Shown: positions 43,570 through 51,497 of the stretch, one piece after another
How the letters are laid out: the number at the start of each line of letters is the position of its first letter
Position numbering within the stretch: the first letter of the stretch is position 1
DNA from: an uncultured Prevotellaceae bacterium
GTDB taxonomy: Bacteria; Bacteroidota; Bacteroidia; Bacteroidales; Bacteroidaceae
Assembly: GCA_937877625.1 (NCBI GenBank)
Contig: CALFJG010000051.1
Location: forward strand, 1 to 62,793
Length of the DNA: 62,793 nt
Reading direction: 5' to 3'
Made by a program: the position numbers and the translations under genes
Notes under the pieces: model-generated
Databases searched by the model: none
Told to the model about the DNA's origin: nothing
Seen by the model: the letters and a program-made list of their open reading frames with translations, nothing else

Positions 43570-44459
43570 GTTTCTTTTGCTCTGGGGTGTGCCTTGGCGT
43601 ATTGTTCCTTTAAGTCGCTGATGCTCACATGCGTATAGATTTCAGTGGTGGCCATGTTTTCGTGGCCTAACAATTCCTGAACGGCACGAATGTCTGCCCC
43701 GTGGTTGAGCATTACAGTGGCAAAAGTGTGGCGCAAGGTGTGGGGAGTGCGTTTACGGATAGATGATACAGCACTGATATGTTGTTTAACGATTTGACGG
43801 ATTTCATCTGGCCGCAGCGGTTTTTTATCTTGTCGGGGGAATAGCGGACCGAGTGCATTACCATACAACGCCAGACGAAGTGGGAGATAGGCAAGTAATG
43901 CTTCGCGTAGTTCTTGACCAAAAGGCACGATGCGCTCTTTGTTGCGCTTTCCTAATACTTTGATTTCTCCTTTCTCTAATCCTACATTCTCTACGTTCAT
44001 ATTTGCTAATTCAGAAAGGCGTATTCCCGTGCTACAAAGCATTAGCAGTAGCAAGCGATTTCGCTGTCCCTCAAAGTCGTTGGTATAGGCCAACGAATCA
44101 AATAGCGCGTTCATTTCATTTTCCTTAAGGAAATCGGGTAGGCGTTTTCCTACTTTTGGGTTGGAAAGGAGGTGTGCCGGGTCGTTCTGTACACGTCCCA
44201 TGCGGAGTAGGTAGCGATAGAAAGAGCGTACAGCAGATAGCCGCTTACGCATGGTGCGCTTGTCGAGTCCCGAGAGCAAGCATGAGGCAAGCCAGTTACG
44301 CAACATATCAATGTCAACAACATTCCAAGCCACTCCTTCGCATGCAGTGTCAAGATAATGTCGGAGCGAAAGGAGCGAATTATTGTATGTGGAAATAGTC
44401 AATGGGGAATATCCACGTTCAGCAGCCAAGTAGTCAAGAAAATGCTTTATTTCGTCCAT
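43566..44459 (-). CDS. xerC: XerC/XerD-type tyrosine recombinase
   Basis: A 297-residue site-specific recombinase: N-terminal SAM-like core-binding domain (residues about 1-85, DEIKHFLDYLAAERGYSP) and a catalytic domain with Arg in STGIRLSELA, His-x-x-Arg in HTLRHTFAT, and the C-terminal LLGHENMATTEIYTH with the nucleophilic Tyr. Length and motifs fit a chromosome-dimer-resolving Xer protein; XerC and XerD cannot be told apart from sequence alone. ATG 44459 matches the normal family start and lies only 8 bases past a TAATTTTG box. Confidence 0.9.
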   Translation of the reverse strand: MDEIKHFLDYLAAERGYSPLTISTYNNSLLSLRHYLDTACEGVAWNVVDIDMLRNWLASCLLSGLDKRTMRKRLSAVRSFYRYLLRMGRVQNDPAHLLSNPKVGKRLPDFLKENEMNALFDSLAYTNDFEGQRNRLLLLMLCSTGIRLSELANMNVENVGLEKGEIKVLGKRNKERIVPFGQELREALLAYLPLRLALYGNALGPLFPRQDKKPLRPDEIRQIVKQHISAVSSIRKRTPHTLRHTFATVMLNHGADIRAVQELLGHENMATTEIYTHVSISDLKEQYAKAHPRAKET

Positions 44460-44467
44460 TCTAAAAG

Positions 44468-44475
44468 CAAAATTA
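44468..44475 (-). promoter_or_regulatory. -7 box immediately before xerC
   Basis: TAATTTTG on the minus strand ends 8 bases before the xerC ATG, so transcription would begin at or within a few bases of the start codon. A TTG lies 22 bp upstream of the box. Confidence 0.5.
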
Positions 44476-44540
44476 CATCGTAACGGGCAATCTTTCCCAA
44501 AAGTTATGCCTTTTTTGTGGAAAAAAGGTTGGGTAAAGTG

Positions 44541-44568
44541 TTGTGTGTGGCGATTTTTTATAACTTTG
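44541..44568 (+). promoter_or_regulatory. Promoter for rpsU
   Basis: TTG (44541-44543), 17 bp, TAACTTTG (44561-44568). Predicted leader about 35-40 nt. It is divergent from the xerC promoter. Confidence 0.65.
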
Positions 44569-44611
44569 CAGCCCAAAGAAAGAATTTAATAACCAATCAA
44601 TAACACCAACA

Positions 44612-44803
44612 ATGATCATTGTACCCGTAAAAGAGGGCGAGAACATTGAACGCGCCCTAAAGAAGTTTAAGCGTAAGTACGACCGGACCGGTGTCGGCAA
44701 AGAGCTGCGCCGTCGTCAACAATATGACAAACCTAGTGTGCGCAAGCGGCTTGCTATGGAGCATGCTGTGTATGTGCAGAAACTCAATCAGAAGGAAGAC
44801 TAA
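44612..44803 (+). CDS. rpsU: 30S ribosomal protein S21
   Basis: A 63-residue basic protein, S21 (bS21): MIIVPVKEGENIERALKKFK, then KELRRRQQYDKPSVRKR. It sits near the 3' end of 16S rRNA on the small-subunit platform and takes part in initiation. In Bacteroidota, bS21 has been connected with shielding of the anti-Shine-Dalgarno sequence. Own promoter upstream and strong terminator downstream. Confidence 0.96.
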   Translation: MIIVPVKEGENIERALKKFKRKYDRTGVGKELRRRQQYDKPSVRKRLAMEHAVYVQKLNQKED

Positions 44804-44847
44804 ACGCACTTAGACTTCTTTATCGCGATAAGAGGTTTAAGAAACAA

Positions 44848-44898
44848 TTAAGAGGTTTAAGGCTTAACGGATAGAAAACGTTGCCTTAAACCTCTTAA
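44848..44898. terminator. Bidirectional terminator between rpsU and the minus-strand gene
   Basis: A perfect 16-bp stem (44848-44863 with 44883-44898) and a 19-nt loop are followed by GTTTTG on the plus strand and flanked by an A-containing tract for minus-strand use. It separates convergent genes. A second AAGAGGTTTAAG at 44829-44841 is a direct repeat of part of the left arm. Confidence 0.75.
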
Positions 44899-44917
44899 GT
44901 TTTGAAAGCCATCTACT

Positions 44918-45553
44918 TTATGGGAACAATGGAAGAAGTTGTACTAAGCTTTCTGGGTTTTTCCAAGTCCACCAGCGGTCGGCCATCAAATTGCGAAACT
45001 CGCGTTTCTTGTCGGGAGCGATGTGTTTTTTCACCTCACGTTCAATGGCTGGAAAAACTTGCCCCTTGATGCTGAAGAAATACGTATCGCACAAGGGGTA
45101 GCCTTCGTCGCGATCAAAAATGTCGTAGTTAGCGAAGAAACTTCCGCTCATACTAAGGAACGCCATTGCTGTGGTACGATTTGTTTCCTCTGTGAGAATG
45201 TCGCTGTCTACCGTGGTGACGCATAGTAGGTTGTTGTAGTTCTCCGAAGCTATCACACGCCCCATCACCATTCCGTCCACGCGCATATATATATGTATGC
45301 TGTCAAATTGTACGCCGAGAATGCTGTTGTTGCTCGGTGTGAAGATGCTGTCGCCTTGCATATAGACGAAACTGCCGTTGTTGATGGCGATATTAGCACG
45401 CTCCACTTCTATATGTCTGCCAAACGTCTGCATCACTTTAGCGGGGCGAAACTCAGGAAAGAGAAATATCGATTTGCTGCGGCGTACTTCCACATTCTGT
45501 GCGGACGCGAATAGTGCAGCAAAGACGAGGAGAATGAGGATATACTTCTTCAT
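44918..45553 (-). CDS. Secreted protein of unknown function
   Basis: A 211-residue protein with a cleavable signal (ILILLVFAALFASAQ). The mature part is mixed alpha/beta with repeated VxVxR and FVYMQGDSIF motifs, ending in a Trp-rich segment (DRWWTWKNPESL). I do not recognise a named family, although it reads as a conserved Bacteroidales exported protein. It follows the fucose mutarotase gene by 18 bp on the same strand, so the two are probably cotranscribed. Confidence 0.7.
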   Translation of the reverse strand: MKKYILILLVFAALFASAQNVEVRRSKSIFLFPEFRPAKVMQTFGRHIEVERANIAINNGSFVYMQGDSIFTPSNNSILGVQFDSIHIYMRVDGMVMGRVIASENYNNLLCVTTVDSDILTEETNRTTAMAFLSMSGSFFANYDIFDRDEGYPLCDTYFFSIKGQVFPAIEREVKKHIAPDKKREFRNLMADRWWTWKNPESLVQLLPLFP

Positions 45554-45571
45554 ACTAATTGTTGTTTTTGT

Positions 45572-46003
45572 TTAGTATGGCGTTACGCCTTTTTTAAGAA
45601 TGATGTTTCCGTATTTAGCCGTTTCGCCGGTTACCACCACGGCATAGGCACGGCGGGTACGTTCGTAAAAATCAAAACGTGCTTCTCGTGCAAAGGCTTT
45701 GATTTGTGGGTTTGTAACTTGTATGGCTTTTAAGTATGAGGCCTCCACATCTGGGTCAAGCGTATCGCCGGGTACGGGTGCCATAGTTATTGCGGGGTGG
45801 GCTACATAATCATCTAACTCAAAGAGTGGCAGGATGGCACGTAATAGGTCGGCGATGTGTAGCCCGTCGGCACGTAATACATTGCTGTTGAACGACTCGG
45901 CAGGAAAGTGAGCATCGCAAAGAACTATCTCGTCGCCATGTCCCATTGAGGAGAGCACTTTGAGTAGTTCGGGACTGATAAGCGGGGAAATGCCTTTGAG
46001 CAT
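45572..46003 (-). CDS. fucU: L-fucose mutarotase (RbsD/FucU family)
   Basis: A 143-residue member of the RbsD/FucU family, which interconverts alpha and beta anomers of L-fucose (FucU) or ribose (RbsD). The family start MLKGISPLISPELLKVL and the motif MGHGDEIVLCDAHFPAES (catalytic His and Asp) are clear; the FucU-like RYAVV-type C-terminal strand is AYAVVVTGE. ATG 46003 is preferred to a TTG 15 bases upstream. No fucose catabolic genes are adjacent. Confidence 0.9.
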   Translation of the reverse strand: MLKGISPLISPELLKVLSSMGHGDEIVLCDAHFPAESFNSNVLRADGLHIADLLRAILPLFELDDYVAHPAITMAPVPGDTLDPDVEASYLKAIQVTNPQIKAFAREARFDFYERTRRAYAVVVTGETAKYGNIILKKGVTPY

Positions 46004-46022
46004 ATTACTATTTGCCAATAGC

Positions 46023-46075
46023 CTTTAACCAATATCTATTAACCAAAAATAAGGGTTAATAGATATTGGTTAAAG
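46023..46075. other. 22-bp perfect hairpin between transporter and fucU
   Basis: Arms 46023-46044 and 46054-46075 are perfectly complementary across 22 bp with a 9-nt loop. The stem is A+T-rich and no U-tract follows on either strand. It lies 8 bases past the stop of the transporter gene and 20 bases before the fucU start. Confidence 0.8.
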
Positions 46076-46083
46076 GTTAATTT

Positions 46084-47811
46084 CTAAGAACAGAGGAAAA
46101 GTATGATGGCTTGAGCACAGAGGATGCGCAGAAACATAGAAAGGGGATAGACCGTGCTATAGCCCACGCTCGGAGCGTCGTTGTTAGCCACTTGGTTGGC
46201 GTAGCCTAAAGCTGGCGGGTCGGTGGTGCTGCCTGCTATGAGACCCATCAAGGTAAAGTAGTTGAATTTATAAATCTTTCTGGCGACAAATCCCATAATG
46301 AGTATCGGCACCACGGTGATAATAAAGCCCGTCCATACGTATGTGAGTCCGTCGCCCTGTGTCACCGTTTGCCAGAACGTGCTTCCTGCTTTGATACCTA
46401 CTGCGGCAAGGAATAGCGAGAGTCCCAACTCGCGTATAAAGAGGTTGGCACCGCTGGTCATATAGGTGTTGAGATGGAACTTATAACTATAAGCACCGAT
46501 AAGTATGGCTACAATCAGCGGGCCACCGGCTAAACCCAACTTCAATGGAACAGACATTCCAGGAATGGCAAAAGGAAGCATGCCGAAGATGATGCCTATA
46601 ACAATTCCCAAAAACACCGCACCGATGTTGGGGTGGTCAAGGCGTTTCACGCTGTTGCCCAATACGTGTTCTACGCGATCTACATCATCGGCACTGCCTG
46701 CTACCAGCAAACGGTCGCCGATTTGTATGCGCAGGGAGCGATCGGCAAAGAGTTCCATACCTTGACGTGTGATGCGGGTGACGTTGACACCGTACATACT
46801 GCTGAAATGCATTTGTCCGAAAGTCTTACCTTGTACGTTGGCTTGTGTAACGAGGATGCGGCGCGAAACAATAGGGGTCTTCTCTTCTTTCCAGTCGAAG
46901 TTTGGAATGACTTCACCTATCAGAGCTTGCACGGCCTCGGCATCGTCTTCGGCACAAACTAAGTTGAGATAGTCGCCATAGCCAACAATAGTGTTATGGC
47001 TCGGAGTGATAAACTCATTGTCCTTTTGCAGACGTGTGCAAACGAACGTGCGCCCCAGAAATTCGCGTATCTGCGAGAGTTTCTTGCCGTTGATACTATG
47101 GTTGGTGACCTTCAGTGTCATACGATGGGGCTTTGCATGCGGGTTTTCCTCTTGTTGTTTACGGATTGCCTCCTCCTCCTCACTCAGCGTGATGCGGCAG
47201 ATGAAGCGTAAAGCTATCGTGGCACCAATTATACCTATGACACCTAAGGGGTAGGCGCAGGCGTAGCCTGAGGCAATGTTTAGCCCGCCCATATCTAAGT
47301 TAGGAAAGGACTTGAGAGCTTCTTGTGCAGCACCAAGGCCTGGGGTGTTTGTCACGGCACCATAGAGTACACCGACCATCATCGGCAAGTCTTTGGCTTC
47401 GCCACGTGGGGCGAATATAATATAGTATAGGCACAGCATAGTGGCCACGTTGAGTACAACGATGCCTATGGCGATATAGTTCATCTGCAAACCGCCACCC
47501 GTTTTGAAACTATGAAAAAAGCCCGGCCCTACCTGTAGACCTATGCAATAGACAAAAAGTATTAGGCCGAAATCTTGAACGAAATTCAGAACTTGAGCTG
47601 GTGCGGCGAGATTTTCCTCATTGGCCAGACCCGTGTGCGTGTAAATATGGCCTATGAGAATACCTACAAAAAGCACAAACGTAGCACCGAGGGCTATGCC
47701 GCCGAACTTAACTTTTCCCAATGCCATACCGCAGGAGATAACTAAGGCAAAGAGTAGAATGATGTGTGCCAGAGAGGAGGTGTCTGTGACAAGGTTTATG
47801 AGCCAATCCAT
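46084..47811 (-). CDS. AspT/YidE-family transporter with two RCK_C domains
   Basis: A 575-residue membrane protein of the aspartate:alanine exchanger (AspT/YbjL/YidE) family. Two membrane blocks of about five helices each (residues 1-200 and 400-575) each contain the family motif (GAVTNTPGLGAAQEAL in the first, GSTTDPPALGYANQVA in the second). They flank two cytosolic TrkA_C/RCK_C domains (about residues 225-300 and 310-390). Substrate is unknown; many close relatives are annotated only as putative transporters. Confidence 0.92.
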   Translation of the reverse strand: MDWLINLVTDTSSLAHIILLFALVISCGMALGKVKFGGIALGATFVLFVGILIGHIYTHTGLANEENLAAPAQVLNFVQDFGLILFVYCIGLQVGPGFFHSFKTGGGLQMNYIAIGIVVLNVATMLCLYYIIFAPRGEAKDLPMMVGVLYGAVTNTPGLGAAQEALKSFPNLDMGGLNIASGYACAYPLGVIGIIGATIALRFICRITLSEEEEAIRKQQEENPHAKPHRMTLKVTNHSINGKKLSQIREFLGRTFVCTRLQKDNEFITPSHNTIVGYGDYLNLVCAEDDAEAVQALIGEVIPNFDWKEEKTPIVSRRILVTQANVQGKTFGQMHFSSMYGVNVTRITRQGMELFADRSLRIQIGDRLLVAGSADDVDRVEHVLGNSVKRLDHPNIGAVFLGIVIGIIFGMLPFAIPGMSVPLKLGLAGGPLIVAILIGAYSYKFHLNTYMTSGANLFIRELGLSLFLAAVGIKAGSTFWQTVTQGDGLTYVWTGFIITVVPILIMGFVARKIYKFNYFTLMGLIAGSTTDPPALGYANQVANNDAPSVGYSTVYPLSMFLRILCAQAIILFLCS

Positions 47812-47823
47812 AAAAAGGTAATT

Positions 47824-48453
47824 TTAGCGTTTGGTTTGTATGCGGAATGTCTTAACGGTGGTTCTTCCACCATCAAAACTTACTTTGAATTGAGCGATGC
47901 CATCCTTAACTTTTCCTCGCGTGGTAATGGCTGCTTTGTAGCGTACACCGCGTCCACTGGGCAGGGAACTGATAATAGCGGTGGGTGAGATAACTACGCG
48001 GCGGTTGTCGCACGTAATGGTGGGAGCCACCTCAAAAGCATCAGCGGTGCCTTCGTTGTATATGTCTAATATAATGTACGCACGCTCTTGGCTGTCAAGG
48101 CAGCGGTTTCCGTTCTCGTCGTTAAAGGTGACGGTGCGTACCACAATGCGATTATAGTTTGATGCATTATATTGACGGCGCGGCGAATAGTCGTAGTCAA
48201 CGTAATCATCCGATGGGGCAAGGTCGGTATGTGCTTGGTTTTCTACGGCTGCTGCCGCTATTACCCCGCCAGCCACCATACCAACAAGCGTACCAGCATC
48301 AGAACCGCGAGGACCGCCCATCAGTCCGCCAATGGCAGAACCAAACATACCACCTATCCCGCTACCTGCTGCAATATTATAGAAGTCGCTGTATCTGCTA
48401 CAGTTATAAAAAGCAAACAGAGCAATCAAAAACAGTATGGAAGACTTCTTCAT
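47824..48453 (-). CDS. Glycine-zipper lipoprotein
   Basis: A 209-residue protein with a lipoprotein-like signal (LIALFAFYNC, Cys18). A glycine-zipper segment follows (IAAGSGIGGMFGSAIGGLMG, residues about 28-70). A beta-sandwich-like C-terminal half (residues about 105-205) has CxD and VRYKAAITTRGKV motifs. Glycine zippers insert in or pack along membranes, so an outer-membrane or periplasmic location is likely. Precise family not recognised. It is 12 bp upstream of the AspT-type gene. Confidence 0.7.
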   Translation of the reverse strand: MKKSSILFLIALFAFYNCSRYSDFYNIAAGSGIGGMFGSAIGGLMGGPRGSDAGTLVGMVAGGVIAAAAVENQAHTDLAPSDDYVDYDYSPRRQYNASNYNRIVVRTVTFNDENGNRCLDSQERAYIILDIYNEGTADAFEVAPTITCDNRRVVISPTAIISSLPSGRGVRYKAAITTRGKVKDGIAQFKVSFDGGRTTVKTFRIQTKR

Positions 48454-48482
48454 AAGTAAAAAACGTGATGCTTGGTTAGAAC

Positions 48483-49430
48483 TTATTTCACAAGGATAAC
48501 CAAGTATTTGCTGGTACTCCAGAACACTTGAGGATTGGTGATGCGTAAAACGTATTGCTTCTGAGCGTTGCGTTCCAGCACGTAAGAACCTGCGGGGTGG
48601 CTTGTGAGCAGCTCTGCTTTCTTGGAGTAGAGAGGTATTACTTTTATAGTGCGTATGTCTATCTTTGTGAAGTAGTCGCGGTTGAAGCCCGAGGAGCGCA
48701 ATACGTCACCGCCTGAGAGGATGTTTTGCTCCTTAAGTTCTTTTTTTGTGCCAAAGGCATAGTAGGCGGTATTCATCTGGGCATCTTGTTGTGCCAGTTG
48801 TTGTGCTTGTTGCGCCGAGGCACGCTGATTTTCTTCGATGGTTTGCTGTTGTTGCTGAATTTGTTGCGTTTGCCGACTTGAACTTTCTTGCAAATCGTTG
48901 ATTTGCGATTGTTGGCGTTGATTAGCGGTGTTAAGGTCGCTGATTTGTCCTTGTTGCTGCGCTATGGTGGCGTTGCGCTGTTCAAGTGTTTGGCGAAGGG
49001 CTTCAATAGTTTGTTCTTTCTCTTCTAATTGACGTTGGAACTGTGCTACCATATTCTCAAACGTGCGGCGTGTGGCTTCATCAGTTTGTGTGGACTTGCG
49101 CAGCTGGTCTTGTAAGTTGGCAATGAGTTCGCGGTTTTGTTGCAAGCGTTGTTGCAGAGAGGCCATTTTTGCTACGATGGAGTCTCTATTTACTGCAGCA
49201 CCTTCGGCACGTAATTCCGTAACTTCACCCTCGGCTTCGCTGATCATACGGAAGCCTTCTTGGATAGCATCAACGGTGCTCATTAGGTCGCTGGACTCGT
49301 TCTTTGATTCGCTAAGTGCTTGGCGCAGGGAGTCAATAGTGGCTTGTGTGCTGTCGTTTTGTTTCTTCGGCTGGCAGGAGAAAGCCAGCACTGCGGCAAG
49401 TACTGCAAGGAGAATGTGAAAAGATTTCAT
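48483..49430 (-). CDS. Coiled-coil, Gln-rich lipoprotein
   Basis: A 315-residue lipoprotein (LLAVLAAVLAFSC, Cys19) whose middle 200 residues are a continuous coiled coil rich in Gln and Glu (MASLQQRLQQNRELIANLQ; IQQQQQTIEENQRASAQQ). It ends in a compact domain of about 85 residues starting AYYAFGTKKELKEQNIL and ending WSTSKYLVILVK. This architecture is conserved in Bacteroidota, where the last domain is found in proteins of unknown function. The coiled coil could span the periplasm. Same strand and 29 bp upstream of the glycine-zipper gene. Confidence 0.75.
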   Translation of the reverse strand: MKSFHILLAVLAAVLAFSCQPKKQNDSTQATIDSLRQALSESKNESSDLMSTVDAIQEGFRMISEAEGEVTELRAEGAAVNRDSIVAKMASLQQRLQQNRELIANLQDQLRKSTQTDEATRRTFENMVAQFQRQLEEKEQTIEALRQTLEQRNATIAQQQGQISDLNTANQRQQSQINDLQESSSRQTQQIQQQQQTIEENQRASAQQAQQLAQQDAQMNTAYYAFGTKKELKEQNILSGGDVLRSSGFNRDYFTKIDIRTIKVIPLYSKKAELLTSHPAGSYVLERNAQKQYVLRITNPQVFWSTSKYLVILVK

Positions 49431-49505
49431 AGCTTGTAAGTTTAGTCGGTTGTTAGAGTTTTTTCTACTATGTTTTACTTGAATATATAGGGTTGTTGCT
49501 TTCGC

Positions 49506-50180
49506 TTATTGTTTCGCTCCTGCCACACAGACAACGATTTCTCCTTTGGGTGGAGTGGCCGTGAAGTGTTGGAGGAGTTCGAAGAGTGTACCTCGGCGTG
49601 TCTCTTCGTGGAGTTTACTTATTTCGCGTGAAACGCTGGCTCTGCGGTCCGGTCCGAAAGCATCGGAGAGCTCAGAGAGTAGGCGTGTAAGTCGGTAAGG
49701 TGATTCGTAGAAGATGATGGTTCGCTCTTCTTGGGCGAGGGCTGCAATTCGTGATTTTCTGCCTTTCTTTTGTGGGAGGAAGCCTTCAAAACAAAATTTG
49801 TCGCAGGGTAGGGCAGAGCATACTAAGGCCGGCACAAAGGCGGTGGCTCCAGGCAGGCATTCAACGGTGACACCGTGTGCTGCAGCTTCTCGTACCAACA
49901 GGTAGCCAGGGTCGCTGATGGCGGGGGTGCCTGCATCGGTGATGAGGGCCATCGTTTCTCCTGCCGCAAGGCGTTGCGTGAGCATTTCTGTTGTTTGGTG
50001 CTCGTTGAATTTGTGATGAGACAGGAGGTGTGCCTTGATACCGTGATGCCCCAACAACATTCCTGCGCGCCGTGTATCTTCCGCGAGTACGAGAGATACC
50101 TCGGACAATACGTGCAAAGCACGTAGCGTGATATCTTCCATATTGCCAACAGGCGTCGGTACAAGATAGAGCTTGCCCAT
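49506..50180 (-). CDS. rsmI: 16S rRNA (cytidine1402-2'-O)-methyltransferase
   Basis: A 224-residue RsmI of the tetrapyrrole-methylase fold, methylating the 2'-OH of C1402 in the ribosomal decoding centre. Motifs: LYLVPTPVGNMEDITLRAL, AEDTRRAG, ITDAGTPAISDPGYLLV (SAM-binding), LPGATAFVPALV and GFLPQKKGRK. Somewhat shorter than the E. coli protein, lacking its C-terminal helical extension, as is usual for the lineage. A TATTTTTG box lies 20 bp before the start. Confidence 0.96.
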   Translation of the reverse strand: MGKLYLVPTPVGNMEDITLRALHVLSEVSLVLAEDTRRAGMLLGHHGIKAHLLSHHKFNEHQTTEMLTQRLAAGETMALITDAGTPAISDPGYLLVREAAAHGVTVECLPGATAFVPALVCSALPCDKFCFEGFLPQKKGRKSRIAALAQEERTIIFYESPYRLTRLLSELSDAFGPDRRASVSREISKLHEETRRGTLFELLQHFTATPPKGEIVVCVAGAKQ

Positions 50181-50199
50181 CGTTTGCTTTGTTTTGCCG

Positions 50200-50207
50200 C
50201 AAAAATA
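50200..50207 (-). promoter_or_regulatory. -7 box for rsmI
   Basis: TATTTTTG on the minus strand, giving a leader of about 12-15 nt. It is divergent from the next promoter. Confidence 0.5.
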
Positions 50208-50232
50208 CTAATTATTCTTATGTAGGTGACGG

Positions 50233-50259
50233 TTGCGCACTGATTTTGATGTACTTTTG
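50233..50259 (+). promoter_or_regulatory. Promoter for the AI-2E-type permease
   Basis: TTG (50233-50235), 16 bp, TACTTTTG (50252-50259). Predicted leader about 45 nt to ATG 50310. Confidence 0.55.
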
Positions 50260-50309
50260 CACATATTCCTTTGTTCATTGAGTGTTTAACTTTCAATAAT
50301 GAGTTGTAT

Positions 50310-51383
50310 ATGTGGCGTGGCGAAATCAATTTTGACCGTTTTGTTCGTGGGGCTATCTTCTTGAGTGTCGTGGTAGCGGTTTGCTACTTGATAGGCTATC
50401 TGAATAGTGTGCTACTGCCTTTCTTCGTGGCTTGGTTGTTGGCTTATATGCTCTATCCCGTGGTGCGTTTTTTTCAATATACGTGCCATCTTCGCTTCCG
50501 ATTGTTGAGCATCATTATTACGGTGTTGCTTCTTGTGGCTGTACTCACGGGCATAGGCTATCTGTTTGTTCCGGCATTTATTGAAGAGGGGGTACACATC
50601 AAGGAGGTGGCGATTTCGTACATAGAGGACGGTGCAAACAACGCTACTATTCCACCTATAGTCCAAGATTTCTTAACGAAACACGCTAACGAACTGCAAA
50701 TTGATAATCTGTTGCACCAGACCGATGTGCAGAGTGCGATAAAGACGTTAGTACCTAAGTTGTGGGATATGCTATGGAGTACGGCTGGTGTGATAGTGAG
50801 CGTGGTTTCATCGCTTATTGCGTTGCTCTATTTGTTTTTCCTGCTTATGGACTATGAGAAGTTCGCCGAGGGATGGCTTGACTTCGTGCCTACTCGTCAT
50901 CGCACGTTTGCCAAAGGTTTGGTGGCCGATGTGTTGCAGGGCATGAGCCGCTATTTCAGAGGGCAAGCACTGGTAGCACTTAGCAATTGCGTGATGTTTT
51001 CCATCGGATTTGCGTTGATAGGTTTTCCGTTGCCAGTGGCATTGGGCTTGTTTATTGGAGTGATTAGTTTTGTTCCTTATTTACAGCTGTTGGGGTTTGT
51101 ACCTGCAATGGTGCTGGCGTTGCTTCATGCGGTAGAAACAGGCGAGAACTTTTGGATGTTGATAGGCGGGGTGGTGCTGGTGTATGTGGTGGTGCAAATT
51201 CTGCAAGATGTTATCTTCACCCCGAAAATTATGGGCTCGCTGATGGGACTTAATTCTGCCTTTGTGTTGCTATCGCTCTCGGTGTGGGGCTATATGTTGG
51301 GCATTATCGGTCTTATTATTGCATTACCAGTTACTACACTGATTATTAGTTACTACAGACGCTACCTGGCTATGAGTAGTTAA
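50310..51383 (+). CDS. AI-2E/PerM-family transporter
   Basis: A 357-residue membrane protein with the PerM/AI-2E layout: three N-terminal helices (GAIFLSVVVAVCYLIGYL, LPFFVAWLLAYMLYPVV, LLSIIITVLLLVAVLTGIGY), a soluble stretch (residues about 95-150), and a hydrophobic C-terminal half with the family motif PKIMGSLMGLNSAFVLLSL. Family members include possible autoinducer-2 exporters and sodium/proton antiporters; the substrate here is unknown. ATG 50310 is preferred to an upstream TTG. Confidence 0.9.
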   Translation: MWRGEINFDRFVRGAIFLSVVVAVCYLIGYLNSVLLPFFVAWLLAYMLYPVVRFFQYTCHLRFRLLSIIITVLLLVAVLTGIGYLFVPAFIEEGVHIKEVAISYIEDGANNATIPPIVQDFLTKHANELQIDNLLHQTDVQSAIKTLVPKLWDMLWSTAGVIVSVVSSLIALLYLFFLLMDYEKFAEGWLDFVPTRHRTFAKGLVADVLQGMSRYFRGQALVALSNCVMFSIGFALIGFPLPVALGLFIGVISFVPYLQLLGFVPAMVLALLHAVETGENFWMLIGGVVLVYVVVQILQDVIFTPKIMGSLMGLNSAFVLLSLSVWGYMLGIIGLIIALPVTTLIISYYRRYLAMSS

Positions 51384-51497
51384 GGTGGTCAAGGTCGTTA
51401 AACCGACTGTTGTCAGATAGTTATAGCCCGTCTTAACTACAATAACTGTATCTTTTCCAAACGTCTTAGCTCTTGTATATTTTTTAAGTTTATCCCT

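Noticed and set aside
42820..44459. Integration site or genomic island next to the tyrosine recombinase
   Set aside because: The recombinase is Xer-like and sits in a housekeeping context (aroE, rpsU); no direct repeat att sites or cargo were seen.
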